Shown here: positions 1 through 6,293 of the stretch, piece after piece | Layout of the letters: each line of letters begins with the position of its first letter | How positions within the stretch are numbered: position 1 is the stretch's first letter | IMG/VR virus record: IMGVR_UViG_3300040801_004532 | Span: 64,001-128,000 of that record | From: a virus | Direction: 5' to 3' (one strand) | DNA: 64,000 bases | The notes under the pieces: model-generated | What the model saw: the letters and a program-made list of their open reading frames with translations, nothing else | The model's database searches: none | What the model was told of the DNA's origin: nothing | Program-made: the position numbers and the translations under genes

Positions 1-312
1 AGTCCACTATTAAGAGTTGCAAAAGGAAAATGCAAAGTTGAATATATAAATATAGGGATTCACTCTGAGTCAAAAACTCTAGTAGAGTTTAATGTTACTA
101 AAAAAGATGGCCAAACATCATTCAGAAGTATTACCAGTGAAGGAATATCTCAAAAATTATTTAAACGAATCGAAGAGTATACAAAATTAATGATTGATTC
201 CTATTTCAGAGGAATGATACTTCAAAATGATACATTTCATTGGATCGAAGATTCATTTGATACATCATTGGAACAATGGTTAGATGAATCCCAAGAAAGG
301 AAATTTCCATGA
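1..312 (+). CDS. hypothetical protein, 5' end outside the window
   Basis: An open frame runs from base 1 to a TGA at 310-312 (103 residues), so the start lies upstream of the window. The visible part is a soluble, mixed-charge domain ending in an acidic, Trp-containing tail. I recognise no family. Its stop overlaps the ATG of the next gene (309), which suggests translational coupling. A TATAAATA string at 45-52 lies inside this frame and is probably coincidental. Confidence 0.6.
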   Translation, partial: SPLLRVAKGKCKVEYINIGIHSESKTLVEFNVTKKDGQTSFRSITSEGISQKLFKRIEEYTKLMIDSYFRGMILQNDTFHWIEDSFDTSLEQWLDESQERKFP

Positions 313-614
313 GTTGGAGTAGCACAATTGACAAAAAGTGGAGTTCATTCAGAAAAACTAAAATATATCATTCTACTATAAAGATGATAAATTCAAATTT
401 TGTGGCAAAGACAATTGCGGTCCTTGTCATATGGGCAATAGCTTTAATTCCGGTATGGATCTATTTAATTTTAAGAGCTTTAATCGATCCCATTGGGTTT
501 TGGCAAGAGCTAGCTACATTCCTTGTCTGCGCAATATCCATGGGATGGATTCAAGCTATTACAGCATTTATTGGTTTCATCGTCAGTGGTTCAATTATAT
601 TCGACGAACTTTAA
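309..614 (+). CDS. small membrane protein
   Basis: A 101-residue protein with a basic N-terminal 35 residues and two hydrophobic stretches (about residues 37-58 and 64-98), predicted as a two-helix membrane protein. It overlaps the upstream gene by four bases and ends one base before tRNA-Val. No family recognised. A holin-like role is possible for any small two-helix phage protein, but nothing here shows it. Confidence 0.6.
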   Translation: MSWSSTIDKKWSSFRKTKIYHSTIKMINSNFVAKTIAVLVIWAIALIPVWIYLILRALIDPIGFWQELATFLVCAISMGWIQAITAFIGFIVSGSIIFDEL

Positions 615-615
615 T

Positions 616-691
616 GGGGGCTTAACTCAGCGGGGAGAGTGCCATCCTTACAAGGTGGAAGTCACAGGTTCAAATCCTGTAGCCCCTACCA
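616..691 (+). tRNA. tRNA-Val(UAC)
   Basis: Complete cloverleaf. Acceptor GGGGGCT pairs with AGCCCCT, the D-arm is ACTC/GAGT, the anticodon loop is CTTACAA (anticodon TAC), the T-arm is ACAGG-TTCAAAT-CCTGT, and CCA is encoded. It reads GUA Val codons. Confidence 0.95.
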
Positions 692-710
692 ACCAAAATT
701 GAAAGGTTAG

Positions 711-1022
711 ATGATGGCTATGGTCATTGGAAAAATCAAATGTTGTTTTTGTGAAAAGAAGGGTGGCATTTTTCATTCTGTCCACGAACATGGAATATAT
801 GGAGAAATAAGGAAAAGAATTTTCTATCATCCAGAGTGTTTAGAATTAATTGAATCTTACCCTGAAGTATATGGTCATAGATCTGTTGATATGGCATTGC
901 ATATTCATGATTTAAGAAAAGAAAATATAAAGAGAAACAACGAAATCATTCCTAACTTCAAAGAAAAGGTTGAAAAATTGCAACAGTGTCATTTTGAAAG
1001 AATGATGCCAACAAAATCATAA
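711..1022 (+). CDS. small zinc-binding hypothetical protein
   Basis: 103 residues. A CxxC pair near residues 10-13 (CCFCEKK) and a later HPEC motif suggest one zinc site. The rest is basic and helical. ATG codons at 711 and 714 both sit behind GAAAGG. It fills the gap between tRNA-Val and the next gene. No family recognised. Confidence 0.6.
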   Translation: MMAMVIGKIKCCFCEKKGGIFHSVHEHGIYGEIRKRIFYHPECLELIESYPEVYGHRSVDMALHIHDLRKENIKRNNEIIPNFKEKVEKLQQCHFERMMPTKS

Positions 1023-1038
1023 TAAACAATAAGGAGGG

Positions 1039-1242
1039 TTGGGACATGGGGCGAAAGAGGCTAAAACTACTAATCGGAGATACACCATAGTTGAAAAAAA
1101 TGGTGGGTATCGAGTCAAAAAAAGAATGGGACCTTTTTGGTCTTATGTTAGAACAAAAGGTAAAATTTTAATTTTTGATGATTTTTCAGAAGTTGTTCGT
1201 TATATAATTGAAAGAAAAAAAGAAGATTTCAATAGGAATTAA
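1039..1242 (+). CDS. small hypothetical protein with an unclear start, possible frameshift
   Basis: The open frame encodes about 67 residues of a small beta-rich domain (GGYRVKKRMGPFWSYV) with a helical end. Its only upstream in-frame initiator is TTG at 1039, one base after AAGGAGG (1031-1037), too close to work. The well-spaced ATG at 1046 opens another frame that stops at 1090 after 14 residues. Either initiation is unusual or there is a frameshift in or near 1046-1090. It ends exactly at the first base of tRNA-Tyr. Confidence 0.4.
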   Translation: MGHGAKEAKTTNRRYTIVEKNGGYRVKKRMGPFWSYVRTKGKILIFDDFSEVVRYIIERKKEDFNRN

Positions 1243-1329
1243 TCCGGGGACACTGGACATGTGGCGAGACCAAGTGACTGTAAATCACCCGCGAGAGCTG
1301 TGGGGGTTCGACTCCCTCTCCCCGGACCA
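1243..1329 (+). tRNA. tRNA-Tyr(GUA), class II
   Basis: 87 nt with acceptor TCCGGGG/CCCCGGA, anticodon loop CTGTAAA (GTA), a long variable arm as expected for bacterial tRNA-Tyr, and encoded CCA. G34 makes it a potential queuosine substrate. Confidence 0.93.
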
Positions 1330-1349
1330 AATTCAGTTGGGAAATATAA

Positions 1350-1568
1350 ATGAAAAATCCATGTGAAATTTGTGTAATAAAAACTAATTGTACTGACGTT
1401 TGTTTTGAAAAATTAAACTATAAAACTCTAATAAAAAATGCAATTATAGCAAATCAAAATTCCCATGGATTTGAAAATCATTGTTATTATATGGCTTTAT
1501 TAAGACAAACGAATCGAGATGAAGAGTTCATAAGATTACGAAAATCTAAGAAGGAAGGCGAGTTCTAA
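1350..1568 (+). CDS. small Cys-motif protein (PCxxCxxxxxCxxxC family, member 1)
   Basis: 72 residues beginning with Met-Lys-Asn and PCEICVIKTNCTDVC (residues 4-18), four cysteines spaced as in four other small proteins in this window (5029, 6899, 11753 and 36241 minus). The rest is helical and basic. The motif probably forms a zinc site. Function unknown. Confidence 0.65.
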   Translation: MKNPCEICVIKTNCTDVCFEKLNYKTLIKNAIIANQNSHGFENHCYYMALLRQTNRDEEFIRLRKSKKEGEF

Positions 1569-1626
1569 TGTTGTGTTATTTTTAGAACATATAATACATA
1601 TTTTTGTGTAAAAGGAGATTAAAGGT

Positions 1627-1758
1627 ATGATTCGCATATCAAAAGAAACAGTGGGTCCTTCATGCACTCATAGCGATGATGCCCCCGTTCCTAATGAGGA
1701 ACAGGAAATATGCTGTGAAGGCGAGGAATGTTCCTATGAACCCGAATGGGATGATTAG
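1627..1758 (+). CDS. very small acidic Cys-containing protein
   Basis: A 43-residue frame starts with ATG ten bases after AAAGGAG. It contains C13, a CC pair at 29-30 and C35 in a strongly acidic C-terminal half (EEQEICCEGEEC). It lies directly upstream of a strong hairpin region. The ribosome binding site and neighbouring gene spacing support it. No family recognised. Confidence 0.55.
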   Translation: MIRISKETVGPSCTHSDDAPVPNEEQEICCEGEECSYEPEWDD

Positions 1759-1765
1759 GTAAAAC

Positions 1766-1850
1766 GGCCCGATACATAGGTTAATGTCAGAGGGCCTCCT
1801 GATGTTTCAGTTTTGAATGAACAATCACCGTTGTTTACAAAAACTGAAAC
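1766..1850 (+). ncRNA. structured leader or small RNA (two hairpins)
   Basis: Two inverted repeats lie between the stop at 1758 and the ATG at 1869. GGCCC (1766-1770) pairs with GGGCC (1792-1796). GTTTCAGTTTT (1804-1814) pairs perfectly with AAAACTGAAAC (1840-1850), and inside it AACAA pairs with TTGTT around a TCACCG loop. There is no T-run after it, so it does not look like a simple terminator. It could be a leader controlling the next gene or a stable RNA. Confidence 0.5.
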
Positions 1851-1868
1851 ACGAAGGAGACTTTTGTC

Positions 1869-2183
1869 ATGACCTACAAAGAACTAAAACTTAAGATCAA
1901 GGAAGAGCAGAAAGCTCTTGCAAAGCAAATCAAGGAATGTAAACCACTCAGGAAGCCACGGAACAGAGTTGACGCTTCCGAAGAACTTCTAAGATCGTGT
2001 TGGTCAGATCATAGTTGGGAATATCGTCATAAGCATATTGTTTATTGTTATATGTTTAACGGTACTCCTTACGAAAAGATTGAGCAACCACGAGAAGATA
2101 ACACCCCAAGTTCAGGTTATCTTGAAAAAATTAAGAATGAGTGGGAAGCATTACTCGATGAAGCTATACATAATTGTGCGTAA
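1869..2183 (+). CDS. hypothetical protein
   Basis: 104 residues with a Lys/Glu-rich helical N-terminus (residues 1-30), then an aromatic segment (SCWSDHSWEYRHKHIVYCYM, residues 43-62), then a C-terminal helix. It follows a well-placed AAGGAGA. It overlaps the downstream peptidyl-tRNA hydrolase-like gene by 26 bp, suggesting coupled expression. No family recognised. Confidence 0.6.
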   Translation: MTYKELKLKIKEEQKALAKQIKECKPLRKPRNRVDASEELLRSCWSDHSWEYRHKHIVYCYMFNGTPYEKIEQPREDNTPSSGYLEKIKNEWEALLDEAIHNCA

Positions 2184-2448
2184 AGACTTATCAGCTTCTC
2201 AAAGGGCCGTGCAAGCAGGTCATGCGGTTGCGGAATTCCTGCTTCGCGGCCCTTTTTCCCGTTGGAACAATGGTACCTTAATCTACTTGGGGGTTAAGGG
2301 ACTTCGTCAACTGGAAAGAATTAAAGATAGATTTGATAAAGAAGGAATTGATTATTCAGAATTTATTGAACCAGATATGAATAATGAAATTACCGCGCTT
2401 GCCACCGACGTTCAAAATCAGTATGTGGAAAGGTTGAATTTGTTATGA
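2158..2448 (+). CDS. divergent peptidyl-tRNA hydrolase, Pth2-like
   Basis: 96 residues starting MKLYIIVRKDL, the first strand of the Pth2 fold, followed by the helix with QAGHA (H22). The C-terminal core (EPDMNNEITALAT) matches the Pth2 position of QDAGxT. Pth2 enzymes release stalled or dropped-off peptidyl-tRNA. The conserved lysine-rich KGK turn is replaced by SASQR and the terminal GHLKLY is absent, so catalysis is uncertain. A more canonical copy lies at 18280. ATG 2158 is preferred over longer reads because the fold begins there. Its stop overlaps the next start (ATGA). Confidence 0.7.
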   Translation: MKLYIIVRKDLSASQRAVQAGHAVAEFLLRGPFSRWNNGTLIYLGVKGLRQLERIKDRFDKEGIDYSEFIEPDMNNEITALATDVQNQYVERLNLL

Positions 2449-2777
2449 GAATATACATAATCACATCCTTTATTCTTATTTTATTCTTTAATATATATGA
2501 CTCATATACAACAATAGTATTATTAAATAATGGTGGGGTAGAATCGAATCCATTGCTGGCATGGGCAATGAGCCATCTTGGGGTTATACCAGCTGTTGTA
2601 GTCGTAAAAGGAATTTTTATAACAATTCTTTCATATCTTTGTTTTAAAGCAGTTGTGAAGAAGTTAACGAAAAGAGAGCTAATAGCAATGCATGTCGGTT
2701 TATTGATCTTATTAGTTTTCTATTCATTCTGTATGTATAACTACAACTACAAACAAATGTTACTTTTGACTCAATGA
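2445..2777 (+). CDS. DUF5658-like membrane protein
   Basis: 110 residues with four likely transmembrane helices (about 4-22, 43-66, 79-98, with a shorter one near 20-35). The signature D-x-x-T-x6-NGG-x-ESNPLL in the N-terminal third matches the DUF5658 family of small membrane proteins of unknown function. It is translationally coupled to the preceding gene by an ATGA overlap. Confidence 0.65.
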   Translation: MRIYIITSFILILFFNIYDSYTTIVLLNNGGVESNPLLAWAMSHLGVIPAVVVVKGIFITILSYLCFKAVVKKLTKRELIAMHVGLLILLVFYSFCMYNYNYKQMLLLTQ

Positions 2778-2783
2778 TGGTAT

Positions 2784-2860
2784 GGCCCAGTAGCTCTAGT
2801 GGTTAGAGCAGGTGACTCTAAATCACCGTGTCATGGGTTCGAATCCCATCTGGGCCTCCA
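2784..2860 (+). tRNA. tRNA-Arg(UCU)
   Basis: Acceptor GGCCCAG/CTGGGCC, D-arm GCTC/GAGC, anticodon stem GGTGA/TCACC with loop CTCTAAA (anticodon TCT), T-arm with TTCGAAT, discriminator T, CCA encoded. It reads AGA, a codon favoured by AT-rich genomes. Confidence 0.95.
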
Positions 2861-2886
2861 AACACAACACTCTCTTGGAGATAGTA

Positions 2887-3402
2887 ATGAATCAAAAACT
2901 ACAGGAAGAAGCTGAAAAGATTTTCAGTTCTATAAGCATTGTTCTAACAGAAACGGGGTACATATATCCTACCGTATTCGTTGCTCAAAAAAGCGGAGAG
3001 ATAATACCAATTGTCTCCGAGGAAGCCCCAATACAAACCCTTTGCTCTGCTGCAGTTAATTTTGCAAGCGAAAATGACTCAGATGCATTGATGTTCATTT
3101 GTGAACAAAGTGTTGTATCTGTAGATAAAAGCGATCCAAGATTGGAAGCATTTGCTGCCGGACTTTTAAAACCATCAGAAGAAGTTGATGCTGAGGATTT
3201 TTTAACCCTAATTTTTATGTCAGCCGAAGGTGAATGTAAAACATTGATGGGAAAGATTTTTAAAGACCTGGCAGGAACAAGATATACAAAAGAATCAAAA
3301 TGGCTAGATAAAGCAAGTACAAATATATTCACGCCGTGGAGAACAAATGACTTGCAATATTTGGAGACAAAAATGCCAACCCACGATTCCAAAGGGTCAT
3401 GA
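2887..3402 (+). CDS. hypothetical protein
   Basis: 171 residues from ATG 2887, which follows GGAG and lies just after tRNA-Arg (longer frames run into the tRNA). It has a helical N-terminus, a beta-rich middle (VLTETGYIYPTVFVA) and an acidic centre. No catalytic motif is evident. The TGA overlaps a neighbouring reading frame. Confidence 0.6.
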   Translation: MNQKLQEEAEKIFSSISIVLTETGYIYPTVFVAQKSGEIIPIVSEEAPIQTLCSAAVNFASENDSDALMFICEQSVVSVDKSDPRLEAFAAGLLKPSEEVDAEDFLTLIFMSAEGECKTLMGKIFKDLAGTRYTKESKWLDKASTNIFTPWRTNDLQYLETKMPTHDSKGS

Positions 3403-3679
3403 ATTATGCCCTCATTGTAAAGGGCGAGGATGCTTCTTTTTACATGCAAGTTTCAAACAAGGAAAAATAAACCTAGCGAGATGCGTCATATGTGAAGGCA
3501 ATGGTTATGTTGATTGGATAACATATGCTAGATTTGCTGGAACAAATCCAGACCTGAAAAAAACAAATTATAAAAGAAAAAAAATAAGATTTAAATGCAA
3601 AGATAATTGTAAAGTTATAAAACGGTGGGTAAAAGAAGAAAGGAAACGGAGCAGAGATCCAGATCCTCCTTGGATATAA
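3347..3679 (+). CDS. DnaJ-type zinc-finger small protein
   Basis: 110 residues with two CxxCxGxG elements: CPHCKGRG (about residue 21) and CVICEGNG (about 46). The second runs into VDWITYA. CxxCxGxG pairs form the cysteine-rich zinc domain of DnaJ. Proteins at 60428 and 62735 carry the same element followed by DWV. The C-terminal half is very basic. The start at 3347 lies inside the preceding gene, behind GGAG. Confidence 0.6.
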   Translation: MTCNIWRQKCQPTIPKGHELCPHCKGRGCFFLHASFKQGKINLARCVICEGNGYVDWITYARFAGTNPDLKKTNYKRKKIRFKCKDNCKVIKRWVKEERKRSRDPDPPWI

Positions 3680-3680
3680 A

Positions 3681-4055
3681 ATGAAATTAAAACCGAAACC
3701 ACAGAAACCAAAAAGATTAAAAGTATCGAAAAAACTCAGGATATTTGATGAAGACCCAGTCCAAAACATATTGGATTTTATAAAGGAAAATGATGTTTCA
3801 CCATCAGACTGTAAATTTTATGTTGACTATGGTTATGGTGAAACATCAGATTCATACTATGTATGTTTTTGGAAAGATGAGTCTAATGAAAAATACCAAA
3901 AAAAATATGAAAAGTACAGAAAAGACTTAAGAGAATGGTATGAATGGTATAATGAAAATAAAGATGAAATCAAGAAAGAAAGAGAAAAGCAGAAAAAAAT
4001 TAAAGAACTCCAAAAAGAATATAAGGAGAGGATGATAAAAATACAAAAATTGTAA
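3681..4055 (+). CDS. basic coiled-coil hypothetical protein
   Basis: 124 residues: a Lys/Pro-rich start, a short globular segment (residues 25-70), then a Lys/Glu-rich stretch (70-124) likely to form a continuous helix or coiled coil. It starts two bases after the previous stop. No family recognised. Confidence 0.6.
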   Translation: MKLKPKPQKPKRLKVSKKLRIFDEDPVQNILDFIKENDVSPSDCKFYVDYGYGETSDSYYVCFWKDESNEKYQKKYEKYRKDLREWYEWYNENKDEIKKEREKQKKIKELQKEYKERMIKIQKL

Positions 4056-4065
4056 AGGGGAAAAT

Positions 4066-4203
4066 ATGAATCAAGATTTGGTTGATCAGGTTCTGGAACA
4101 AATAAAAAGGGATGTTGAAATGGATGATATGACAGCCATTGAAGAACTTATAAAAGATATACCAGAAGAAAATTTAAACGCTTATTTGCCAGAAAAGTTT
4201 TGA
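4066..4203 (+). CDS. very small acidic helical protein
   Basis: A 45-residue frame from ATG 4066 behind AAAGGGG, ending TGA 4201-4203. The product is acidic and helical (IEELIKDIPEEN). It is the last gene before the tmRNA, eight bases upstream of the mature 5' end. No family recognised. Confidence 0.55.
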   Translation: MNQDLVDQVLEQIKRDVEMDDMTAIEELIKDIPEENLNAYLPEKF

Positions 4204-4210
4204 ACTCTGA

Positions 4211-4561
4211 GGGGGCGAAATGGCTTCGACGTGGATGAAGAGGTTGGCGATGCGCTCCGTGGAGGTCCTGTTACACGTTAAACCGGGCTCTAAAACAGTC
4301 GCAGACGACTACTACACTGAAGTTGCCCTAGCGGCATAACTTCCGTCCTTCCTTGACTCCTCCGATCTTGGAAAGGGCGTCGACTAGGAGGTATAGATCA
4401 TTTCTGGCGTCTTGGAATGATCCGAATTGGAGAGACGCGACCCCCTTCCAACAGGAATGCTGGCGCCAGCGTATGGAAGGTGAGTAAAAAGACCAGCTAT
4501 GAGCGTAGTATCAAGAACTAAACTTTCGCGGACGTCGGTTCGATTCCGACCGCCTCCACCA
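4211..4561 (+). ncRNA. ssrA: transfer-messenger RNA (tmRNA)
   Basis: The 5' end GGGGGCGAAATGGCTTCGACG matches the start of bacterial tmRNAs and pairs with CGCCTCC near the 3' end. The T-arm is GTCGG-TTCGATT-CCGAC and CCA is encoded at 4559-4561. The tag frame begins at GCA 4301 and ends TAA 4337-4339. It encodes ADDYYTEVALAA, whose ALAA end is the canonical ClpXP/ClpAP degron. tmRNA rescues ribosomes stalled on broken mRNAs and tags the product for degradation. A phage copy next to its own tRNAs and Pth2 enzymes suggests ribosome rescue during infection. Confidence 0.95.
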
Positions 4562-4571
4562 AAAACAGAAT

Positions 4572-4636
4572 GGGCGCGAAATTTCACAAGGGCAACCCTG
4601 GCCAGGGAGTGGGTTCGATACCCACCGCGCCCACCA
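4572..4636 (+). ncRNA. 65-nt truncated tRNA-like RNA
   Basis: A perfect 7-bp acceptor (GGGCGCG 4572-4578 with CGCGCCC 4626-4632), discriminator A, encoded CCA, and a perfect T-arm (GTGGG-TTCGATA-CCCAC). Only 30 nt lie between acceptor and T-arm, too few for normal D and anticodon arms. The middle can form short hairpins such as GGC-AACCCTG-GCC. It sits ten bases after the tmRNA. It could be a deleted tRNA remnant or a minimal tRNA-like RNA. Confidence 0.6.
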
Positions 4637-4640
4637 AACT

Positions 4641-4751
4641 TTTGAGGGAATTCCTTATGAACCGTGACGCTGGAAATCGGTAAGTGTGGACGCACACAGG
4701 AATGGTCAACACAGCACTTAAAGATCTGGGCACAGATCAGGCCCCCTCAAA
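4641..4751 (+). ncRNA. structured intergenic RNA, about 110 nt
   Basis: A closing stem TTTGAGGG (4641-4648)/CCCTCAAA (4744-4751) encloses hairpins GTGTG-GACG-CACAC (4684-4697) and GATCTG-GGCA-CAGATC (4723-4738). TAAGTG (4681-4686) can alternatively pair with CACTTA (4715-4720). No gene fits here and it is not a tRNA. T4 also carries small stable RNAs of unknown role in its tRNA cluster. Confidence 0.5.
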
Positions 4752-4769
4752 TTAAAAAAAGGAAATTTA

Positions 4770-5048
4770 ATGGTTAATTTTACATTTGTAATTCCCAAAA
4801 TAATTTTCCCTGCTAATATCATGGGTTCAGCCTTAATGGATGAAATTATTGGTTTAAGACCAAAAGATATTGATAATGAGTCAATAACCAAACAACTACA
4901 CAAAAAATATGGAAGTCGATTTCCAAAGATAAAAGATTATACTTTTGAGTTAGTCAAAGAAAGCACAGATTACCTGGAAATTCTATGTGATATATATGAA
5001 TTTTCTGTCAATATAAAAGCTGTAAAGAATGACAGAACTTCCATGTAA
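4770..5048 (+). CDS. hypothetical protein
   Basis: 92 residues, start behind AAAAAGGAAATTTA. Mixed alpha/beta with a hydrophobic first strand (FTFVIPKIIF) and a charged middle. It overlaps the next gene by 20 bp in another frame. No family recognised. Confidence 0.6.
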   Translation: MVNFTFVIPKIIFPANIMGSALMDEIIGLRPKDIDNESITKQLHKKYGSRFPKIKDYTFELVKESTDYLEILCDIYEFSVNIKAVKNDRTSM

Positions 5049-5241
5049 AACTTGTATAGCATTCGCATTATGTAATGCAAAGGGGCCATTTAATAGTTGG
5101 CCAGAGATGGATACCTTATATCAAAAATGCAATATACTTTATACCTATTTACATCATGATTCACCAAAGAAAACCAAATGGCTGGATAATAAAAGATTGT
5201 ATGAAATGTTATTTTTCTTTAATCCCAAATTGAAAGGATAA
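5029..5241 (+). CDS. small Cys-motif protein (PCxxCxxxxxCxxxC family, member 2)
   Basis: 70 residues beginning MTELPCKTCIAFALCNAKG. The first three cysteines match the shared motif but the fourth is missing (NAKG instead of xxxC), making this the most degenerate member. It starts inside the preceding gene. Confidence 0.6.
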   Translation: MTELPCKTCIAFALCNAKGPFNSWPEMDTLYQKCNILYTYLHHDSPKKTKWLDNKRLYEMLFFFNPKLKG

Positions 5242-5245
5242 ACTA

Positions 5246-5773
5246 GTGAGTATTCTTTTAGTAAGTTTGAAAACAGATCTTCAAAAAGCTATGAAACGTG
5301 AAATTCAATGCAGAAAAAAAGGGTTAATAATAGATCCAGTTGATATTGCAAAAAAGGAAGTGCCAAGAGCAATCATTAGCATGTTTCCTGAAATTGGGAT
5401 AAAACCAAATAAAGCAACAGATGATGATGTAATCAAATTATTAAAGAAATATGTAAGTCAAGAAAAGGAACGAGAGATTTATAACCAGGGATATTTGAAA
5501 GAAAAGGACGTTGAAGGTAAAAGCCCACAAGAGGTAAAAAAATTAGTCAATGAAACAATTGTAAAATACGGTTCAGAACTATCAACCCCGAACATTCAAT
5601 TCGCTGAATCATATTTGCCAAACGAAGCATCAAAAGAAGAGATCATTTCTTGGATAAAAGAGAACATAGACTTTTCACAATATAAAAATAAAATGCAAGC
5701 CATGGGACCAGTTATGAAAAAGTTTAAAAGTAACGATGGGAATTTCGTAAAAGAGATCCTAATGAGTTTGTAG
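5246..5773 (+). CDS. YqeY/GatB-type domain protein
   Basis: 175 residues from GTG 5246 behind AAGGATAAACTA. The N-terminal helix (LKTDLQKAMKRE) and the C-terminal block (AESYLPNEASKEEI, then MQAMGPVMKKFKSNDG) match YqeY, which shares a tRNA-binding helical fold with the tail domain of GatB, the Asn/Gln-tRNA amidotransferase. YqeY itself has no firmly known reaction. It is about 25 residues longer than typical YqeY. Its place in a tRNA/tmRNA cluster fits a role in tRNA handling, which is inference. Confidence 0.65.
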   Translation: MSILLVSLKTDLQKAMKREIQCRKKGLIIDPVDIAKKEVPRAIISMFPEIGIKPNKATDDDVIKLLKKYVSQEKEREIYNQGYLKEKDVEGKSPQEVKKLVNETIVKYGSELSTPNIQFAESYLPNEASKEEIISWIKENIDFSQYKNKMQAMGPVMKKFKSNDGNFVKEILMSL

Positions 5774-5780
5774 GAAACTT

Positions 5781-6009
5781 GGGGAAATGGGGAAAATGGA
5801 ATACCCGCTCCTAAAACGGAAGGAGAGCTCCCTATGGGAGGCATATGAGTCCTTGGTTTGTATGGTTGCGGATGCACCGGGATTGGGCCTGTCAGTTCAT
5901 AGCTACAGGTTTGGGAACCTTAACCCCCAACAGGGAAGCGCGTTTCCAAGAATCAAGGAGCCAAATTTGGTTAATGTGTTTGTCAGTTCGAGCCTGACTT
6001 TCCCCACCA
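5781..6009 (+). ncRNA. 229-nt class II tRNA-like RNA with a large insertion
   Basis: The ends form a tRNA: acceptor GGGGAAA (5781-5787) pairs with TTTCCCC (5999-6005), followed by A and an encoded CCA (6007-6009). A D-arm GGG-AAAATGGAATA-CCC (5790-5806) and a perfect T-arm GTCAG-TTCGAGC-CTGAC (5982-5998) are present. GCTCCT (5807-5812) can pair locally or with AGGAGC (5956-5961), which would leave a class II-sized variable region. About 150 nt is inserted between the arms. It may be an interrupted Leu/Ser-type tRNA or a novel tRNA-like RNA. Confidence 0.55.
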
Positions 6010-6029
6010 TTTCATTAAAGGAGTATAGA

Positions 6030-6290
6030 ATGAAAATCAAAGCTGGAATGTTGGTGATTCCAATTTCTTTAGAAAAAACAAGACGTAAATATGGGTCAGC
6101 TCCAGGGATGCAAAGAGCTATTAACCAAAAGAAAAAACTAAAGGTTCAATCCCCAAAATATGAATATGAGGAAGCGGACCTAATAAAGGCCGGTGGATGG
6201 TATTGGGATCCAAAGGATCTCCAGGTAATAATAACAAAGAAACAAGTCCACAAGCCGATTCATTTCTCTCCAGAAATGCTAATGGAGTAA
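6030..6290 (+). CDS. small beta protein with C-terminal FxxxxLE-type tail
   Basis: 86 residues from ATG 6030 behind AAAGGAG (longer frames would run through the tRNA-like RNA). N-terminal KAGMLVIPIS strand, basic middle, then GGWYWDPKDLQVII. It ends IHFSPEMLME, a version of the tail seen in proteins at 7702, 9103, 9499, 9907 and 10172. The N-terminus resembles the xGxxVxI start of those small beta domains. Function unknown. Confidence 0.6.
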   Translation: MKIKAGMLVIPISLEKTRRKYGSAPGMQRAINQKKKLKVQSPKYEYEEADLIKAGGWYWDPKDLQVIITKKQVHKPIHFSPEMLME

Positions 6291-6293
6291 AAC

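Noticed and set aside
45-52. TATAAATA box near the window start
   Set aside because: It lies inside the open frame of the partial gene 1-312, with no downstream gene start at a suitable distance. Likely chance in AT-rich coding sequence.
4384-4695. Minus-strand open frame across the tmRNA and tRNA-like RNA
   Set aside because: It runs antisense through structured RNA, with no ribosome binding site. Such frames arise over tRNA genes by chance.
5845-5997. A 50-codon frame (ATG 5845) inside the 229-nt tRNA-like RNA
   Set aside because: It has no ribosome binding site, an odd Trp/Arg-rich composition, and its end lies within the T-arm of the RNA fold, which explains the sequence better.
5781-6009. 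A second tmRNA
   Set aside because: A normal D-stem is present, no tag frame ending in an ALAA-like tag followed by a stop was found, and the 5' end lacks the tmRNA signature seen at 4211.
5781-6009. Group I intron in tRNA-Leu(UAA)
   Set aside because: The inserted segment of about 150 nt is short for a group I core and the exon edges do not show the usual CTT/AAAA anticodon-loop junction. A structure search is still needed.
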